In this document: positions 45,444-56,999 of the stretch, piece by piece
Numbering within the stretch: the first letter of the stretch is position 1
Layout of the letters: every line of letters starts with the position of its first letter
Origin: Megalonaias nervosa
Taxonomy: Eukaryota > Mollusca > Bivalvia > Unionida > Unionidae
Reading direction: 5' to 3'
DNA: 64,000 nucleotides
Assembly (NCBI GenBank): GCA_016617855.1
Contig: JAECUM010093677.1
Span: 1 to 64,000, forward strand
The notes under the pieces: model-generated
The model's input: the letters and a program-made list of their open reading frames with translations, nothing else
What the model was told of the DNA's origin: nothing
Database searches by the model: none
Translations under genes and position numbers: made by a program

Positions 45444-45593
45444 TCATTTTCCTTTATAACAACCTAAATTTGTTTTACCAACGTTTAAACCGCTTTTTTG
45501 CAAGTGGTCTGCACTTTTTTCACTTCTTTCAGTTACAGTAATTATTCTCTCCAGCATTAAAATTTGTCTCTTTTTAGTTGGAGGTTCGTCCAT
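45444..45593 (-). pseudogene. remnant of pogo-type transposase N-terminus
   Basis: A 49-codon - strand frame (MDEPPTKKRQILMLERIITV...) looks like the N-terminal helix-turn-helix of pogo/CENP-B-type transposases: a basic KKR lead, a hydrophobic helix with E-R, then S..H.QKSGLNVGKT, the place of the 'F-GVGKST' recognition turn. It stops at TGA just after. The DDE domain is absent. The match is by pattern only. Confidence 0.45.
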
Positions 45594-46317
45594 TGTTATT
45601 AAAATTCTAGGTGTTAAAATTATTAGTGCTCAGTTGTAATATCGAACGTAAAGACGGTGTCTGTGGGAAAATAATGAAAAATCTATACATGTGCATTGCA
45701 TATCTAACAATTAAAAAAAAAACAAATTAAAAAAAAAAAAACAAACGAACGATTATCTCATCCAGAAACAGGACCATTTACTCAGTGACAAAAGTGAACC
45801 GCTTCATTAAAAGATGACATACAGGGATTAACTCTGTAAGCAAAGTGTGTAACCCGGTCGCAGCAACTTGAATAGACGACAGCTTTGTGATTCGGATGGG
45901 GGGGGGGGGGAACAAACATCACAAGTCTTCAGCACTATCAATCGAATCCCGCAAATGATTCTCTCTTGCTGGTTTAATAGACAATGACCTTATTCACCCC
46001 CGGCAATGCCGATTAACTCGAGACAAACAATATGCGCGGCCACTTCGTCAACTTTGGCACTTCAACGACATTTCATGACATGTACATTAGCCTGGTTTAC
46101 GGACTGTACCATCTATCACCGGTAGCAACAATCCTTTTGTTTTTAATTATTCCTTTTATGTTTGTTTTTGATCAGAACAATCTATACTAATCAAGCGGTC
46201 GTTGTAATAACTGATTACATAAAGGTCACTGGTGTCTGTCTGTTCTCGCGATACAGTCGTCATAGGGATGCCAGGTCCTACAACGGCTGGGAAGCAAGTT
46301 AAGTTAGGGAATAATTA

Positions 46318-46412
46318 ATCTGGTTCCCTGGTGTGTATGCTTTCTGGGTTCCTCACCCCAATACGAATAACGGAGAACAACACAGGGAGCATACGAAGCA
46401 GGGAACCAGGCT
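46318..46412. repeat. hairpin within the pogo-like element
   Basis: CTGGTTCCCTG..TGTATGCTTTC pairs with the inverse of GGAGCATACGAAGCAGGGAACCAG. This is probably an older nested foldback. Confidence 0.7.
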
Positions 46413-46796
46413 AGGAAGCAATCTATATATACTTTAGTCTGGTTTACGACATAAATTTTAATCACTATAACCCTAGCTTAGGAAAAGTCAGAGATCGGTA
46501 GCCAGCCTATTTTTTATTTTTATTTTTTTTTATAGTTAGAACGGTATGAGCGGTCGTTCTTACAGGGATTAAATAAAGGTTGGTGGAGTTTATCCTCGTT
46601 TTTTTGTGATGCGGTCGTTCATAGCAGTGTCGAAATGCATATTCTGCCAAGAAATCGCGGTCGCTGGTCGCGTTCAACAGGTGGTCGCTCATAGCAGAGC
46701 GTTTATATAATAAAATCGATCCGTGCATTACGATTGTGGTCGTACATGACAGGTGGTCGCTCATAGCAGAGGTCGCTCATGACAGGTTCTACTGTA

Positions 46797-46850
46797 TTAC
46801 TATTGAAATTTATATAAATACATGTAGTCGATTTCAATTTACATAAGTAA
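46797..46850. repeat. 57-bp tandem array (right remainder)
   Basis: TTACTATTGAAATTTATATA continues the 57-bp array exactly where it was cut by the pogo-like element, then fades. Confidence 0.85.
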
Positions 46851-46927
46851 AATGTTAATTTTACTCGAACTGCATATGTTGGAATGAATCCATTTGTTTT
46901 CACTATAGTCTTACTAAATATACACTG

Positions 46928-47037
46928 GCACCTGATGCAAGCTTGATACTAGAAGGGTTTGAAACCTGCCATCTTCCAAACAAAGATATTAATTCCTGAT
47001 CAGAACCCATTCTAGGATCAAGTTTGCATCAGGTGTA
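46928..47037. mobile_element. 110-bp foldback
   Basis: CACCTGATGCAAGCTTGAT at the left pairs with ATCAAGTTTGCATCAGGTG at the right, with a spacer of about 60 bp. Confidence 0.7.
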
Positions 47038-47039
47038 AC

Positions 47040-47585
47040 AAAGGAAAATTTGTTTTCCTTGTGACATGTTCTGGGCTGACAGATATGCAAAAGAATTTGA
47101 GGATTGACATGTGCTACATGCTGTGCACTGTTGAGCTTCAGAAATTGTAATGGGTGTTATTGTTTGCATTGCACATGTATTCTCATGGTGCGAGTCTGGC
47201 CCAGGGTTGAAAAGATGTAAAGTTTCACTCAGCACTATCAGGGCAAGTGGTTTTCCTGAGCCCTGCTTATGCTTGGTTGGTACCCTACCATCTACCTTCA
47301 GTGTAGTCTGACTATGGACTATATTTAATGCAGTCATTGTCAAGAACACCAAGGGCATCATGGGATATGCGATTAAAAGTTGCCCTAAATGGTGGATTTC
47401 TTTGTATTTAGCTAGGTTTGATAGTAAAATTCACCACAAATACATAACACCTTGTTTCCAGTGTAAACTACCAAATAATAAGCAAACATTTATAACAATA
47501 CAAACTGTAGAGATTTTTATTATTCATCAAATATACAATCTTAGATGTGCAAGAAATATACAGAATTTGCTTTAGTGGCATGGCT
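47040..47585. other. intergenic stretch
   Basis: An open frame on the - strand (47029-47361, 110 codons) is unrecognised; it has paired Cys residues but no known domain. AT-rich otherwise. Confidence 0.45.
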
Positions 47586-47587
47586 TT

Positions 47588-47835
47588 TTATTGATCAAAA
47601 TGTGCTATTATGAAATATCCAGAACTTGTCCCAATGGCATAGTTTGCATAGATTGAATGTGCCATTGTGAAATCTGTAGAACTAGTCCCAATGGCATAGT
47701 TTGCATGAATCAAATGTGCCATCATGAAATATCCAGAACATTTCCCAGTTTGCATTGACTGACTGTGCCATATTGAAATATCCAGAACTTTTCCCAATGG
47801 CATAGTTTGCATTGATCGAATGTGCCATCAAGAAA
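47588..47835. repeat. approximately 63-bp tandem repeat, 4 units
   Basis: Units contain GAAATATCCAGAACTTGTCC, CAATGGCATAGTTTGCAT and GA.TGAATGTGCCAT. The multiple-of-three period produces open - strand frames that are not genes. Confidence 0.9.
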
Positions 47836-47839
47836 CACT

Positions 47840-49335
47840 GATAACAGCATGAACAATATGCTAAAAAAAACTGGACTAAACTTCTTAAAATTGTTTTATG
47901 TGATCTGAATGCAATAAAAATGTCATTATGCATTTTGAGTCAATTGGCTGATTAAAATTCATAAATACACTGCCTACCTAGAACTTGATGCATTCACATG
48001 TACAATACACAGACAGCCTGTTGAGGGTAACCTAACAGTTTCAAATGTGTACTCATTTATAAGGAAAGTTTGGTACTGAATAAACATATTTATTCTTATT
48101 TCCACTGGTCAGAAAGGGCCATCTGAGTAGGCTGGGATGTATTTAGCATGGAAGAATCTGTATGGTCATGAATACAAATACCTTACTTGACCCTTGTTAG
48201 CAATGCAAAAAATGTAGGTCACTGTGATCATTGGTTGTAAGGTTGCAGTATTAATAGAGATGCATCCAGTTGTCAAGTTTCATGATCAGAACATAAATGG
48301 CACCCAATTAAGGAACATTAAACACTAAATTTTAACAAATTCACTGAAGCATGAAATATAGGTCAGAGAGACCTCTTTTGCAATAATGGTGTGGTACTTA
48401 TCTATCTGCATTTCACACATATGTTCATGATTCTAAGAGGGACAGTATGCAAATAGTGTGCCAAAAACTTGTTTCGCCATGTTTGAAAATCAAAATCTTA
48501 ACCAAAACCAGTAAACAACATGATGAGCTTGTTATGTTGTGTAAGGATGTGGCACTAAAAGAGACATATATAATCATATGTTTCATATACTCTAGCATAA
48601 GAAATGCCTGAGAAATAAACATCAAACTTTAAAGTTGGTGAATCATAAACTATGGCCTATGATGCAAATAGCCTATTTGGTCATGAGCTAAATGCAAAAC
48701 ATTACCTAAATATAAAATTTAAAAATTGAAAACTTTCAATGTCATGTTAGCATAAATATATTTCACAGTAAATAATGGTTATAATGCATTGATGTTCATT
48801 AAAGTTTTCTTGAAGAATTCCAGTTATTGACTGTTGGACGGACAGGATTACTGTAAGGTTCATCATGTAGTCATCAAATTAGCCTGTTTGCTATCAACAT
48901 TAGCAGGTGCTGGTTGGAGATGTACTAGTATTGAATAAGCAATATTCAGTATTTCTTCAAAGATAAGACCAGGTGGCCAGCCTAAAAAATGTCAAAAAGG
49001 GGTGGGTGGGCTTATTATCCAACAAGATATCCTAAGTAAATCTTTGCCAAACTTTATAACAAATGGGGGACAGACGTGTCATCTCAAGTTTTTCTCTTAC
49101 TCTCTGTCAAACCTTCAAGGTACATAGAGCCAATGACTATCGAATTTTGCATGAAAAACCCAATAGTGACAAACATAAAACAGGATATGCTGAAATAATA
49201 CTTTATTATTTGAGGTAAAATATGAAATAAATACATAGACTGCTCTAATCTTCACAAAACTGTCCCAAGGCAAATGTTACCAATAATAATCTCCATCTTG
49301 GATTTAAATTGGTTATTAAATGCATTTCAAATACT
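47840..49335. other. intergenic AT-rich stretch
   Basis: No gene. 48180-48440 (read on the - strand) shares 'GACCTATATTTCATGCTTCA' and 'AACTGGATGCATCT' phrases with 2600-4760. Confidence 0.5.
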
Positions 49336-49337
49336 AA

Positions 49338-49499
49338 AAGTACTTCCTTCTAAGCCAAATTCAACTGCAAAACTACACAGACCAAGATCTGTCACATAAT
49401 GCTCAAGCAGTTCTATGCAGTTTTGTTAGGAGCAATGAGTAGAACAGCAGATCAAGGTCTATGTAGTGGGCTGGACTTATAGGTGAGTATATATGGTAC
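49338..49499. mobile_element. palindromic MITE, copy 4
   Basis: It includes CTACACAGACCAAGATCTG, centre TTAGGAGCAATGAGTAGAAC, and the end GGACTTATAGGTGAGTATAT. Its right terminus is duplicated in tandem up to 49556. Confidence 0.75.
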
Positions 49500-49559
49500 A
49501 TTTGAAATCTTGTGATTTGTAGTGGGTTGGACTTATAGGTGAGTATATATGGCACATTT

Positions 49560-51830
49560 GAATCTTGTGAATGTCACAGAAATATAAGAATAGAAGTTTT
49601 TATTTTGCAGTTAAAATTTTTATTTTAGTAAGACTTGTCTACAATTAATTTTATTCATATACTTTGTTCAAAATGTAAAGTAATGTAGAACTGCATTTTC
49701 CTTCTCTTTTTGTAACCCAAGAAGAACATCAATAACTCCACTGATTTTATTTTATGTACTGTAGCATTATCCTGTAATCCATTCTTACAACTACCATTTA
49801 GTTAGGGGTTCGGGGATGAGGTAGGTGAGAAACTTACAATCCATCCCTTTGCTGCATTTTTTCTGTCTATTATTCCACTCCTTCAGAATTTAGATAACCC
49901 AAATCATCCATTTAAATAATATGTCAAGAAAGAAATCACAACCACTGCAGCTCTAAAGTCAGATGCCAGGCTTACCCCCAACACACACACCAACCTAAGG
50001 AGATATGAATGGAAGTAATATGTTGGTACATCCAGGTCCTTGTATGTAGGAAGGACAATATGACTCACTAAATGGCTTACTTTTATGATTTAATGAACAA
50101 TTATTTAAATATTACAATCTGGAAATATTATATGAATAAACAGCAACGATGGAAATTTATAAGTATTTTAAAAGGACAATGCTCCATCGTTCCAGTACCT
50201 ATGAAAAACAGGAAATATGTCAAAAATATGAAATCACAGAAAGTACATTACTATACGGACTGTCTGAATATACAAGGAATTGCCCACACAATCGATACAT
50301 CTCACAAAATCTATACATCAAGACATATTTTCAGAAGTATTCACAAAATGTAATGCATGATCTTTCCATGAACTAATGAATGAAGTAAAATCTAAACAAC
50401 ACAAGGTCTCTTGATCGACGACAATGTAAAGTAGTAAAGAATTACAACAGGCCTCTTTCTTTCATGTCCAGTTTCAGCCAGTTTTGTATTTTGTTTACAG
50501 ATGCTAAATTCTGTGGATAAGCAAACACAGAGCTCTATCATTTTTGGGGAGGTACAGTTATTGTATTGCTCTGCTACCAAGGCAAGAAGTACATTGCTTT
50601 TGGAATGATTTTCAGCTTCTTGGAGGTATATGAACTCAAAACCCATATAAGCAATGACACTTGATTGGTAGAAGTGAAACACCAACTTACTGGTACAGCA
50701 TTAAATTATTTTCTCATGTCAGCATAAATGGGGCATGCAGGTGACAGTTTTTAACAGTAGTTTCAGTTGGCTAAGAAGGCATCAACCACAGTCTGACACA
50801 ACAACTTTCTGGTACAGCAGTAGATTTATTTCTCCCATCTGTGTAGAAGAGGCATATCAATTACAGAATCAAACTGTTACATATTTATGAGACCATGCTT
50901 TGTCAATCTATATTGTGCAATTGGAATTTCAAAAGGTCTAATTTATTACAATTCTTAATATGCTTAGATTTACCCTACATGAAAATGCCAATAACTCAAA
51001 TTTTTGTTCAAGGGAGGTTTCAGATTGCACTAACTTGTCCAATTAGAGGTATCACACACCTATTTTAATTCATTTTATGTTGTTACATATTACATTTTTT
51101 ATAAAAATCCTGTCACATACCAGTGTGATGATAAAGTGGTAGAGTAGTAAAACTATCTACCAATGCATGAACCAATTTCAAAGCAATTTGCATCATTCTA
51201 GGCTTTTTGGCATGCTAGGGGGAAGAAAAGCCAAGTACTTTACATTTTGTCAGCCAGGTTTTGTTGGTCACCAGTAAACCACATTGTGTTAAAAGTGCAG
51301 GTATATGACTAGAACTATGCTACATGCTCTGTGCAAAATTTTCTATTTGAGTGGCAGTGTAGTCCATTGATGTAGTTCATGAAATATCACATGGATTTCC
51401 TTAGTAAATTAATCCGACAAAGCTCAACAATGACAAGACAAAAAAACCCACTGAAATAAAAACCTTTAAGTTATACTGCACCTTCTCAACATAAAAAGGG
51501 AATATTCATGCTTCAAACAAATTACCTGGCCCATCTCCTGCCACCTGTTGCTCAATACATTTTGTACAAAGTTTCTTACAATGACCTTAATATAGTGGAG
51601 TTTTCTAGCTTTTTGGAAAGGTAATGCATGTATCTGTTATTCTTTGACCACACCTATTGTTCAGTAATTATATCCCAGAAATGATGCTTATTTAAGAGCT
51701 GTGCCATTTCAACAAATACACATCAGCAAGAAATGTAATAGGTTTGACAGACTTTGCCAAAAATGTTTATCATGCATGCTAAATTCTGCATCAGAGTCTA
51801 TTTTAAATAGTAGTATCAACATGAAGAAAC
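49560..51830. other. intergenic AT-rich stretch
   Basis: Overlapping short frames near 50072-50376 (+) and 50392-50685 (-) have no recognisable content. Nothing else supported. Confidence 0.5.
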
Positions 51831-51833
51831 AAC

Positions 51834-51957
51834 ACTGCAACAAAGACCCAAAACTAACACTGTAGCAAACACCCAAAATGAACACTGTAGCAAACACCCA
51901 AAAATAACACTGTAGCAAACACCCAAAACTAACACTATAGCAAACACCCAAAACAAC
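51834..51957. repeat. 25-bp minisatellite, 5 units
   Basis: Units of AACACTGTAGCAAACACCCA plus AAACT. Confidence 0.92.
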
Positions 51958-52062
51958 AGTTAGGAATTTTGCCTGCCAAAAATATGCTACATCATCATTG
52001 TTGAGTGAACTTAGTGTGAACATGTAAATTCCACATGTGGTATTAGATCAGGGTTTCTGTTG

Positions 52063-52128
52063 TTCTTTCTACTAATTGATCCTAACAAACTGTATATGCC
52101 AAGATCTGCCAGCACATTATGAATGTAC
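52063..52128. mobile_element. palindromic MITE, copy 5 (fragment)
   Basis: Only the centre and one inner arm remain: CTACTAATTGATCCTAACAA, then ATGCCAAGATCTGCCAGCAC. Confidence 0.6.
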
Positions 52129-52129
52129 A

Positions 52130-52760
52130 TGACAGGCTCATCCACAGACCTTTAACCTTGCAAATGTTTAGAGTAACTGAACAGTTCATGTGTGCTTATA
52201 CTTCTATATAAACAATACCTTTTCTCTACCATATGGGTCACTTGTAATAAATATCTAGGTGACTTGGCTTTTGCAAGATTGATAACATTTGGTAATGTAA
52301 AATATCATGTTAAGTACCTGAAAACTGACATGACCATTTGTGTCATGTGTCATGTTACACCTGTGTCATGTTACAGCATTTACGTTATTTATTTATATGA
52401 GCTTTCCCAACAAAAAAGAAAAGGGACAGTACGAAATTTTTGTAGATCTTTCTTCTAATGAAGTTGATTGTATATGACATGAAAACAGTTCATTCAAGGT
52501 TTCACTAATTTTATTTATGGCACATCAGCATCATTAATTCAGTATTGAAAGGCCCATTTTTTGCAAAGATCCTTCATCAAATTTTGTCAAATTGTTTTGA
52601 GGAATATTTTGAGATAAAGTTGTTTGATTGTTTAAAACATGCTACATTTAATGGCAGATCTACATTATCTATACAAAAATTTAAAGCCCTTCATTCAGGG
52701 TCCTTTCTGTCTCCTTTGCTGAAAATGTGTTACCAATTTACAAATTTACAAGAAATGACT
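52130..52760. other. intergenic AT-rich stretch
   Basis: Nothing supported; short frames only. Confidence 0.5.
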
Positions 52761-52762
52761 TT

Positions 52763-52806
<44 letters not shown>
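52763..52806. repeat. (GT)n(TA)n microsatellite
   Basis: TGTGTGTG followed by about 19 TA units. Confidence 0.95.
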
Positions 52807-52811
<5 letters not shown>

Positions 52812-53138
52812 AGTAACAGTAGCCATATTTGATAGCATATCGTAATTGCAAATCTGAACGACCTCCATGCCAGAATGTCCTGTGCCAATTTTACTTGAAA
52901 CTGGTCTAATAGTTTTTGAGAAAATTAAAATAACATGCTGAAAGTGATGATGGACAACACAGACTGATATGTGGACATACCACAAGTTCACTTGGTCTTG
53001 CATTTAGATGAGGTAAAATCTAGAAATAGTTAAAAAGACGAAGCATAAAATGACCATAATAATCATAAATTCAATAACTTACTTTGTGAGGTATATCATA
53101 CCCATCAAATAAAAATTAGATTTTTGTTTTTGTCATGT

Positions 53139-53353
53139 ACCATATATACATGTACGTGAAAACTGTACAGACCAAGATCTGCCATGATTGCATGATGCAC
53201 CAGCAGACCTTGGTATATGCAGAGTTTTTTTAAAGATCTAATCAGTAGAACAAAGCACAGACCCTGATCATCCAGCAGATTATGTTATAGAAAATCTAGG
53301 TCTGTTGTTTGCACTTAGACCTGACTTTTATACATGACACAGAGTATATATGA
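53139..53353. mobile_element. palindromic MITE, copy 6
   Basis: TACCATATATACATGTACG start, AGACCAAGATCTGCCATGA, GATCATCCAGCAGATTATG and end AGAGTATATATG. Confidence 0.75.
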
Positions 53354-53354
53354 A

Positions 53355-53800
53355 GTAAAGGACCTCAGTGCCTGGAACAGCTCATTTAGAACATTTCCAA
53401 AACCATATCATATTTCCATGTACATATGAAAACTACCATCTTTTAGTGTCACTCTTGATATTCATTTTATGTTGGAAGATTTTAGATGTAATGGAAGGGT
53501 AACCAATAATGTAATGGAAGGCTAACCAATAAACATTTAATGCATTTAATTAACAAGAACAACAGTGCATTTTGTCCTTTCAATCAACTATCATAGTGTA
53601 TATTATGGTCATGTACAAAATTTTAGAAACTCATTATGAAATTTTCATGTATTTCTTGCTTAGGCTTGCAGAATACATGATGCCTAAGTGTGCTGAGATT
53701 GCTCACCTAGCTGACATCTGCCTATATAGCCAACTGCAAGAAATTGTACCCAGTGTTGAATATTGAATATGTTATGAATACCACTGCTGCATCTTCATCT
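53355..53800. other. intergenic AT-rich stretch
   Basis: A short duplication (AATGTAATGGAAGG) is near 53490-53530. Otherwise nothing supported. Confidence 0.5.
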
Positions 53801-53804
53801 CTGT

Positions 53805-54560
53805 TTGAAGGCACATTAGCACCATGTTTCCAATGATGAACGGCACATTAGCATCCTTTGTCTAGTAATAAATGGCACATTAGCATTCTTTGTCTAGTAG
53901 TGAATGGTACATTAGCATCCTTTGTCTAGTAATAAATGGCACATTAGCATCCTTTATCTATTAATGAATGGCACATTAGCATCCTTTGTCTAGTAGTGAA
54001 TGGTACATTAGCATCCTTTGTCTAGTAATGAATGGTACATTAGCATCCTTTGTCTAGTAATGAATGGCACATTAGCATCCTTTGTCTAGTAGTGAGTGGT
54101 ACATTAGCATCCTTGTCTAGTAGTGAACGCTACATTAGCATCCTTTGTCTAATAATGAATGGCACATTAGCATCCTTGTCTAGTAGTGAACGCTACATTA
54201 GCATCCTTTGTCTAGTAATGAATGGCACATTAGCATCCTTGCCTAGTAGTGAATGGCACATTAGCATCCTTTGTCTAGTAATAAATCCTTTGTCTAGTAA
54301 TGAATGGTACATTTAGTAATGAATGGTACATTAGCATCCTTTGTCTAGTAATGAATGGTACATTAGCATCCTTTGTCTAGTAGTGAATGGTACATTAGCA
54401 TCCTTGTCTAGTAGTGAATGGTATATTAGCATCCTTGTCTAGTAGTGAATGGTACATTAGCATCCTTTGTCTAGTAATGAATCCTTTGTCTAGTAATATT
54501 CTGGTAATGAATGGCACAACAGCATCATTTGTCCAATAATGAATGGCACAATAGCATTAT
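53805..54560. repeat. 32-bp minisatellite, over 20 units
   Basis: Units of AATGGCACATTAGCATCCTT plus TGTCTAGTAATG, with variants GGTACATT, AGTAGTGA and a one-base-shorter CCTTGTC type. A few units are truncated. Confidence 0.95.
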
Positions 54561-54564
54561 TTGT

Positions 54565-56320
54565 CCATTAAAAATGAAAGGTCCTTACACCATTATGCTT
54601 TCTGTCAAACTTTGTAAAATTCTGTTTAGCATTTTTTTTAGATAAATAGATAAAATTGTTTAATTATTTTTTTTCTATTTCTAGTAATGATGACCATATC
54701 TTATAGCAGATGGGCTTCATTTCTAAAGAGCTGAAAGACCTTCAGGCTAGAAGCTTTCCATCAATTTGCTATAAATCTACTAAGCAGTTATTGAAAAAAT
54801 GGTTAATCAGCATCATATGTTTATCATTGAAAGCTCTTCTTGCCAGGATACTTTGTCAAATTTGGTTCATTTGTTTTAAGCAGGTTGTGGGAAATCATTT
54901 AAAAGGATTTGTAATTATTGTAACTTTGACCATATTTCATAGTGAATTGACATCATTTATAACTTAAAAGAAGTCTATGGAAGCATGATTTGTCTAAGTT
55001 TATTAAATTCTGTTGAGCAGAGTTTGAGAAGAAGCATGTCAAAGAATTTATCATGGCAGCCATGTTAGATGATGAGCAGCATAATTTGTACCAATTTGAA
55101 AGAACTCTTTATCATGTCCATGCAAGGTCATTTTTTCCCTTCAAATTGTTCAGATTGAACAAATGATATTTGGTAAGTCAGTTAGAAATGTTTCTATTTT
55201 TACTATGGTGGCAATATTTGATGGTGAATCAATATCATTTGTGCCAACTAAAAACATTGGATTTTTTTTGTGATGACAGCTATAGCTGAAAGCCCTTCAT
55301 GCCACAATGGTCTCTGCAAAGTTTGTTTGAAACTGGTCCAGTGTTTCTTGAAAAACTGCAAGCAGCCAATGTTAACTGACTCATGATGGCCAATGCATAC
55401 TAGAGCATACATACCAGATATTTGGCCTTATGGCCATTTGAGCTGAAAATTATTGAATTCATTTCACATCAGATGTCTGTTAATAATACACTAGAAGCCT
55501 CTAAATGTAGAGACCAATATATATGCATCATTAACCTAAATTGAAATGTATCTGAAAGCCACAGATTGATGAGAATGATTTGTAAACACCATGCAAATAT
55601 GTGACATATTTGATGTACCAAACTGTTAAATTTGATAATATTATGAGAGTAAAGTAAAGATAATATTATGAGAGTAAAGTAATTTATTAACATTTTTTCA
55701 CTGTGGTATAATTCAAATGTAAACAAATTGTTCTAGACTGTAAACTGTAAGAGATATTAAGTTTTGATTTACACACTATGAGCTGATCACTATTATTGTG
55801 GAAAATGTTAGCATACAAAATTTTATGATAAATTTTACTCCAGGTATTATGTACTTATATGATAAATTTTACTCCAGGTATTATTATGTACTATGGCTTT
55901 TGTTAAAATATAACAAGTTTCAAAGCAATAAAATTTCATATTTTTATTTCAAATTCTTTCATCAATAAACAAAGTTTGAGTTCTAACTGCTTTAATGAAA
56001 AAATGGTTTCTATTCAAGTGAAATTATGCAATGGGGCATGTACTTTAGTACAACTTAAATTTACCCAAATTTTCAAATTAAACTGAAGCTATTACAATTA
56101 TCCACTAATCAAATCATAGCTCACCACACAAATGACAACAAACAACACAATGACAACACACAACACAATGACAGCTCACCACACCATGACAACACAAAGA
56201 CAACTCAAAACACAATAACAGTTCACCACACAATGGCTAAATGAAAAGAAATGAAACCCGTTCAATGGATTGTGAACATTTACATCAGAGGATTCATATT
56301 ATCTCAAGTTCTTAGTATTA
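54565..56320. other. intergenic stretch with old repeats
   Basis: 54680-55440 contains several diverged units (ATGGTGGCAATATTTGATGG, GCCCTTCATGCCA..ATGGTC, TTTGTTTGAAACTGGTC) also seen at 52540-52900. Two short direct duplications are at 55637-55683 and 55826-55885. An ACAACAC(A/C)-rich irregular repeat is at 56120-56235. Confidence 0.5.
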
Positions 56321-56322
56321 TG

Positions 56323-56538
56323 TACCATATATACTCACATATAAGATGAGTCCAACTACAAACTATATAGATGTTGATCTGCCATCACATTATGTGATGG
56401 TAGATCACGGTCTATGTTGCTTTTCTACTTATCACTCCTAACAAACTGCATAGACCCAGATATAATGGCATTTTATTTGACAAAAGAACTGGGTCTGTGC
56501 AGTTTGCAGCTGTACTTGCCTTGTAAGCATATACTTGC
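56323..56538. mobile_element. palindromic MITE, copy 7 (best copy)
   Basis: About 216 bp, palindromic at two levels. The ends are TACCATATATACTCACATAT and its inverse. Each half holds an inner palindrome; here GATCTGCCATCACATTATGT continues into its own inverse (56370-56408). The family centre is CTACTTATCACTCCTAACAA. The seven copies differ by many substitutions but keep this design. No coding capacity. The superfamily is not recognised. Confidence 0.85.
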
Positions 56539-56694
56539 ATCTTTGAACTACCCTTCATACAGACCCGTCAATCATGATGCCATAGAAATGTAACACAATA
56601 TTTATAACCATAAATGATATAAAGGTAAAGTTTAAAGTTTGATGACATGTTAATAAAGTGCACATTCATCAACAACAGGTATCACACCTGAAAT

Positions 56695-56717
56695 TTATAT
56701 ATATATATATATATATG
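56695..56717. repeat. (TA)n microsatellite
   Basis: About eleven TA units, near the end of the agrin 3' region. Confidence 0.9.
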
Positions 56718-56846
56718 AAAAGAAATTTCATAAAGTGAGAGTTTGCTTCAGATTTTTGTCACAAAGTCACAGTATCATAATTACTGTAGACAGTTTTTAT
56801 GAACTAATCCTTGGCACATGAGAGCTGTAGGTGAAATAAAAATGTG

Positions 56847-56998
56847 CTAGTTGCAGAATTCTACAATAGTATTACTTTGACCATCTCTGTGGTCAAATAA
56901 ATGAAGGTCTACATTATTAATCTGAACTTGTCCAATACAGCCCTTGAATCCCATGTAATATTCCGGAGGCAAACCCCATGGCATATCAGCTTTGCCAC
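56847..56998 (-). CDS. AGRN: agrin, last coding exon (C-terminal half of LG3)
   Basis: Read on the - strand, the exon starts after TTTATTGTAG (acceptor) and runs to TAG at 56847-56849. It completes a Gly codon split with the preceding exon (phase 1), then reads GKADMPWGLPPEYYMGFKGC and ends TIVEFCN-stop. The pattern 'LP.GLP..Y..GF.GCI' and a Cys at the very end are those of the last laminin-G domain of agrin; the two Cys would form the LG disulfide. Agrin is a secreted heparan-sulfate proteoglycan of basal laminae. The gene's other exons lie to the right, beyond this window except for one. Confidence 0.93.
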
Positions 56999-56999
56999 C

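Larger units (their letters stand above)
45134..46794. mobile_element. pogo/Tc1-mariner-like DNA element, 1661 bp, TA-flanked
   Basis: Its ends are CAGTAAAACCTGTTATGAG and, inverted, CAGTAGAACCTGTCATGAG. TA stands on both sides (45132-45133 and 46795-46796). It interrupts the 57-bp array, and an uninterrupted AATCAAGTATTACTATTGAA at 45064-45083 shows the empty site. The word GGTCG(C/T)TCATAGCAG or close variants recur near both ends (45190-45210 and four to five times in 46610-46785). The inside holds a 13-G run (45898-45910), a hairpin (46318-46412) and a small HTH-like ORF remnant. It has no full transposase, so it is non-autonomous. Confidence 0.88.

Noticed and set aside
47029..47361. 110-codon frame on the - strand with several Cys
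   Set aside because: No known domain, no splice context, and one end lies in a foldback arm.
53805..54560. Regular short repeats resembling a CRISPR array
   Set aside because: There are no unique spacers, units are contiguous, and the context is eukaryotic.
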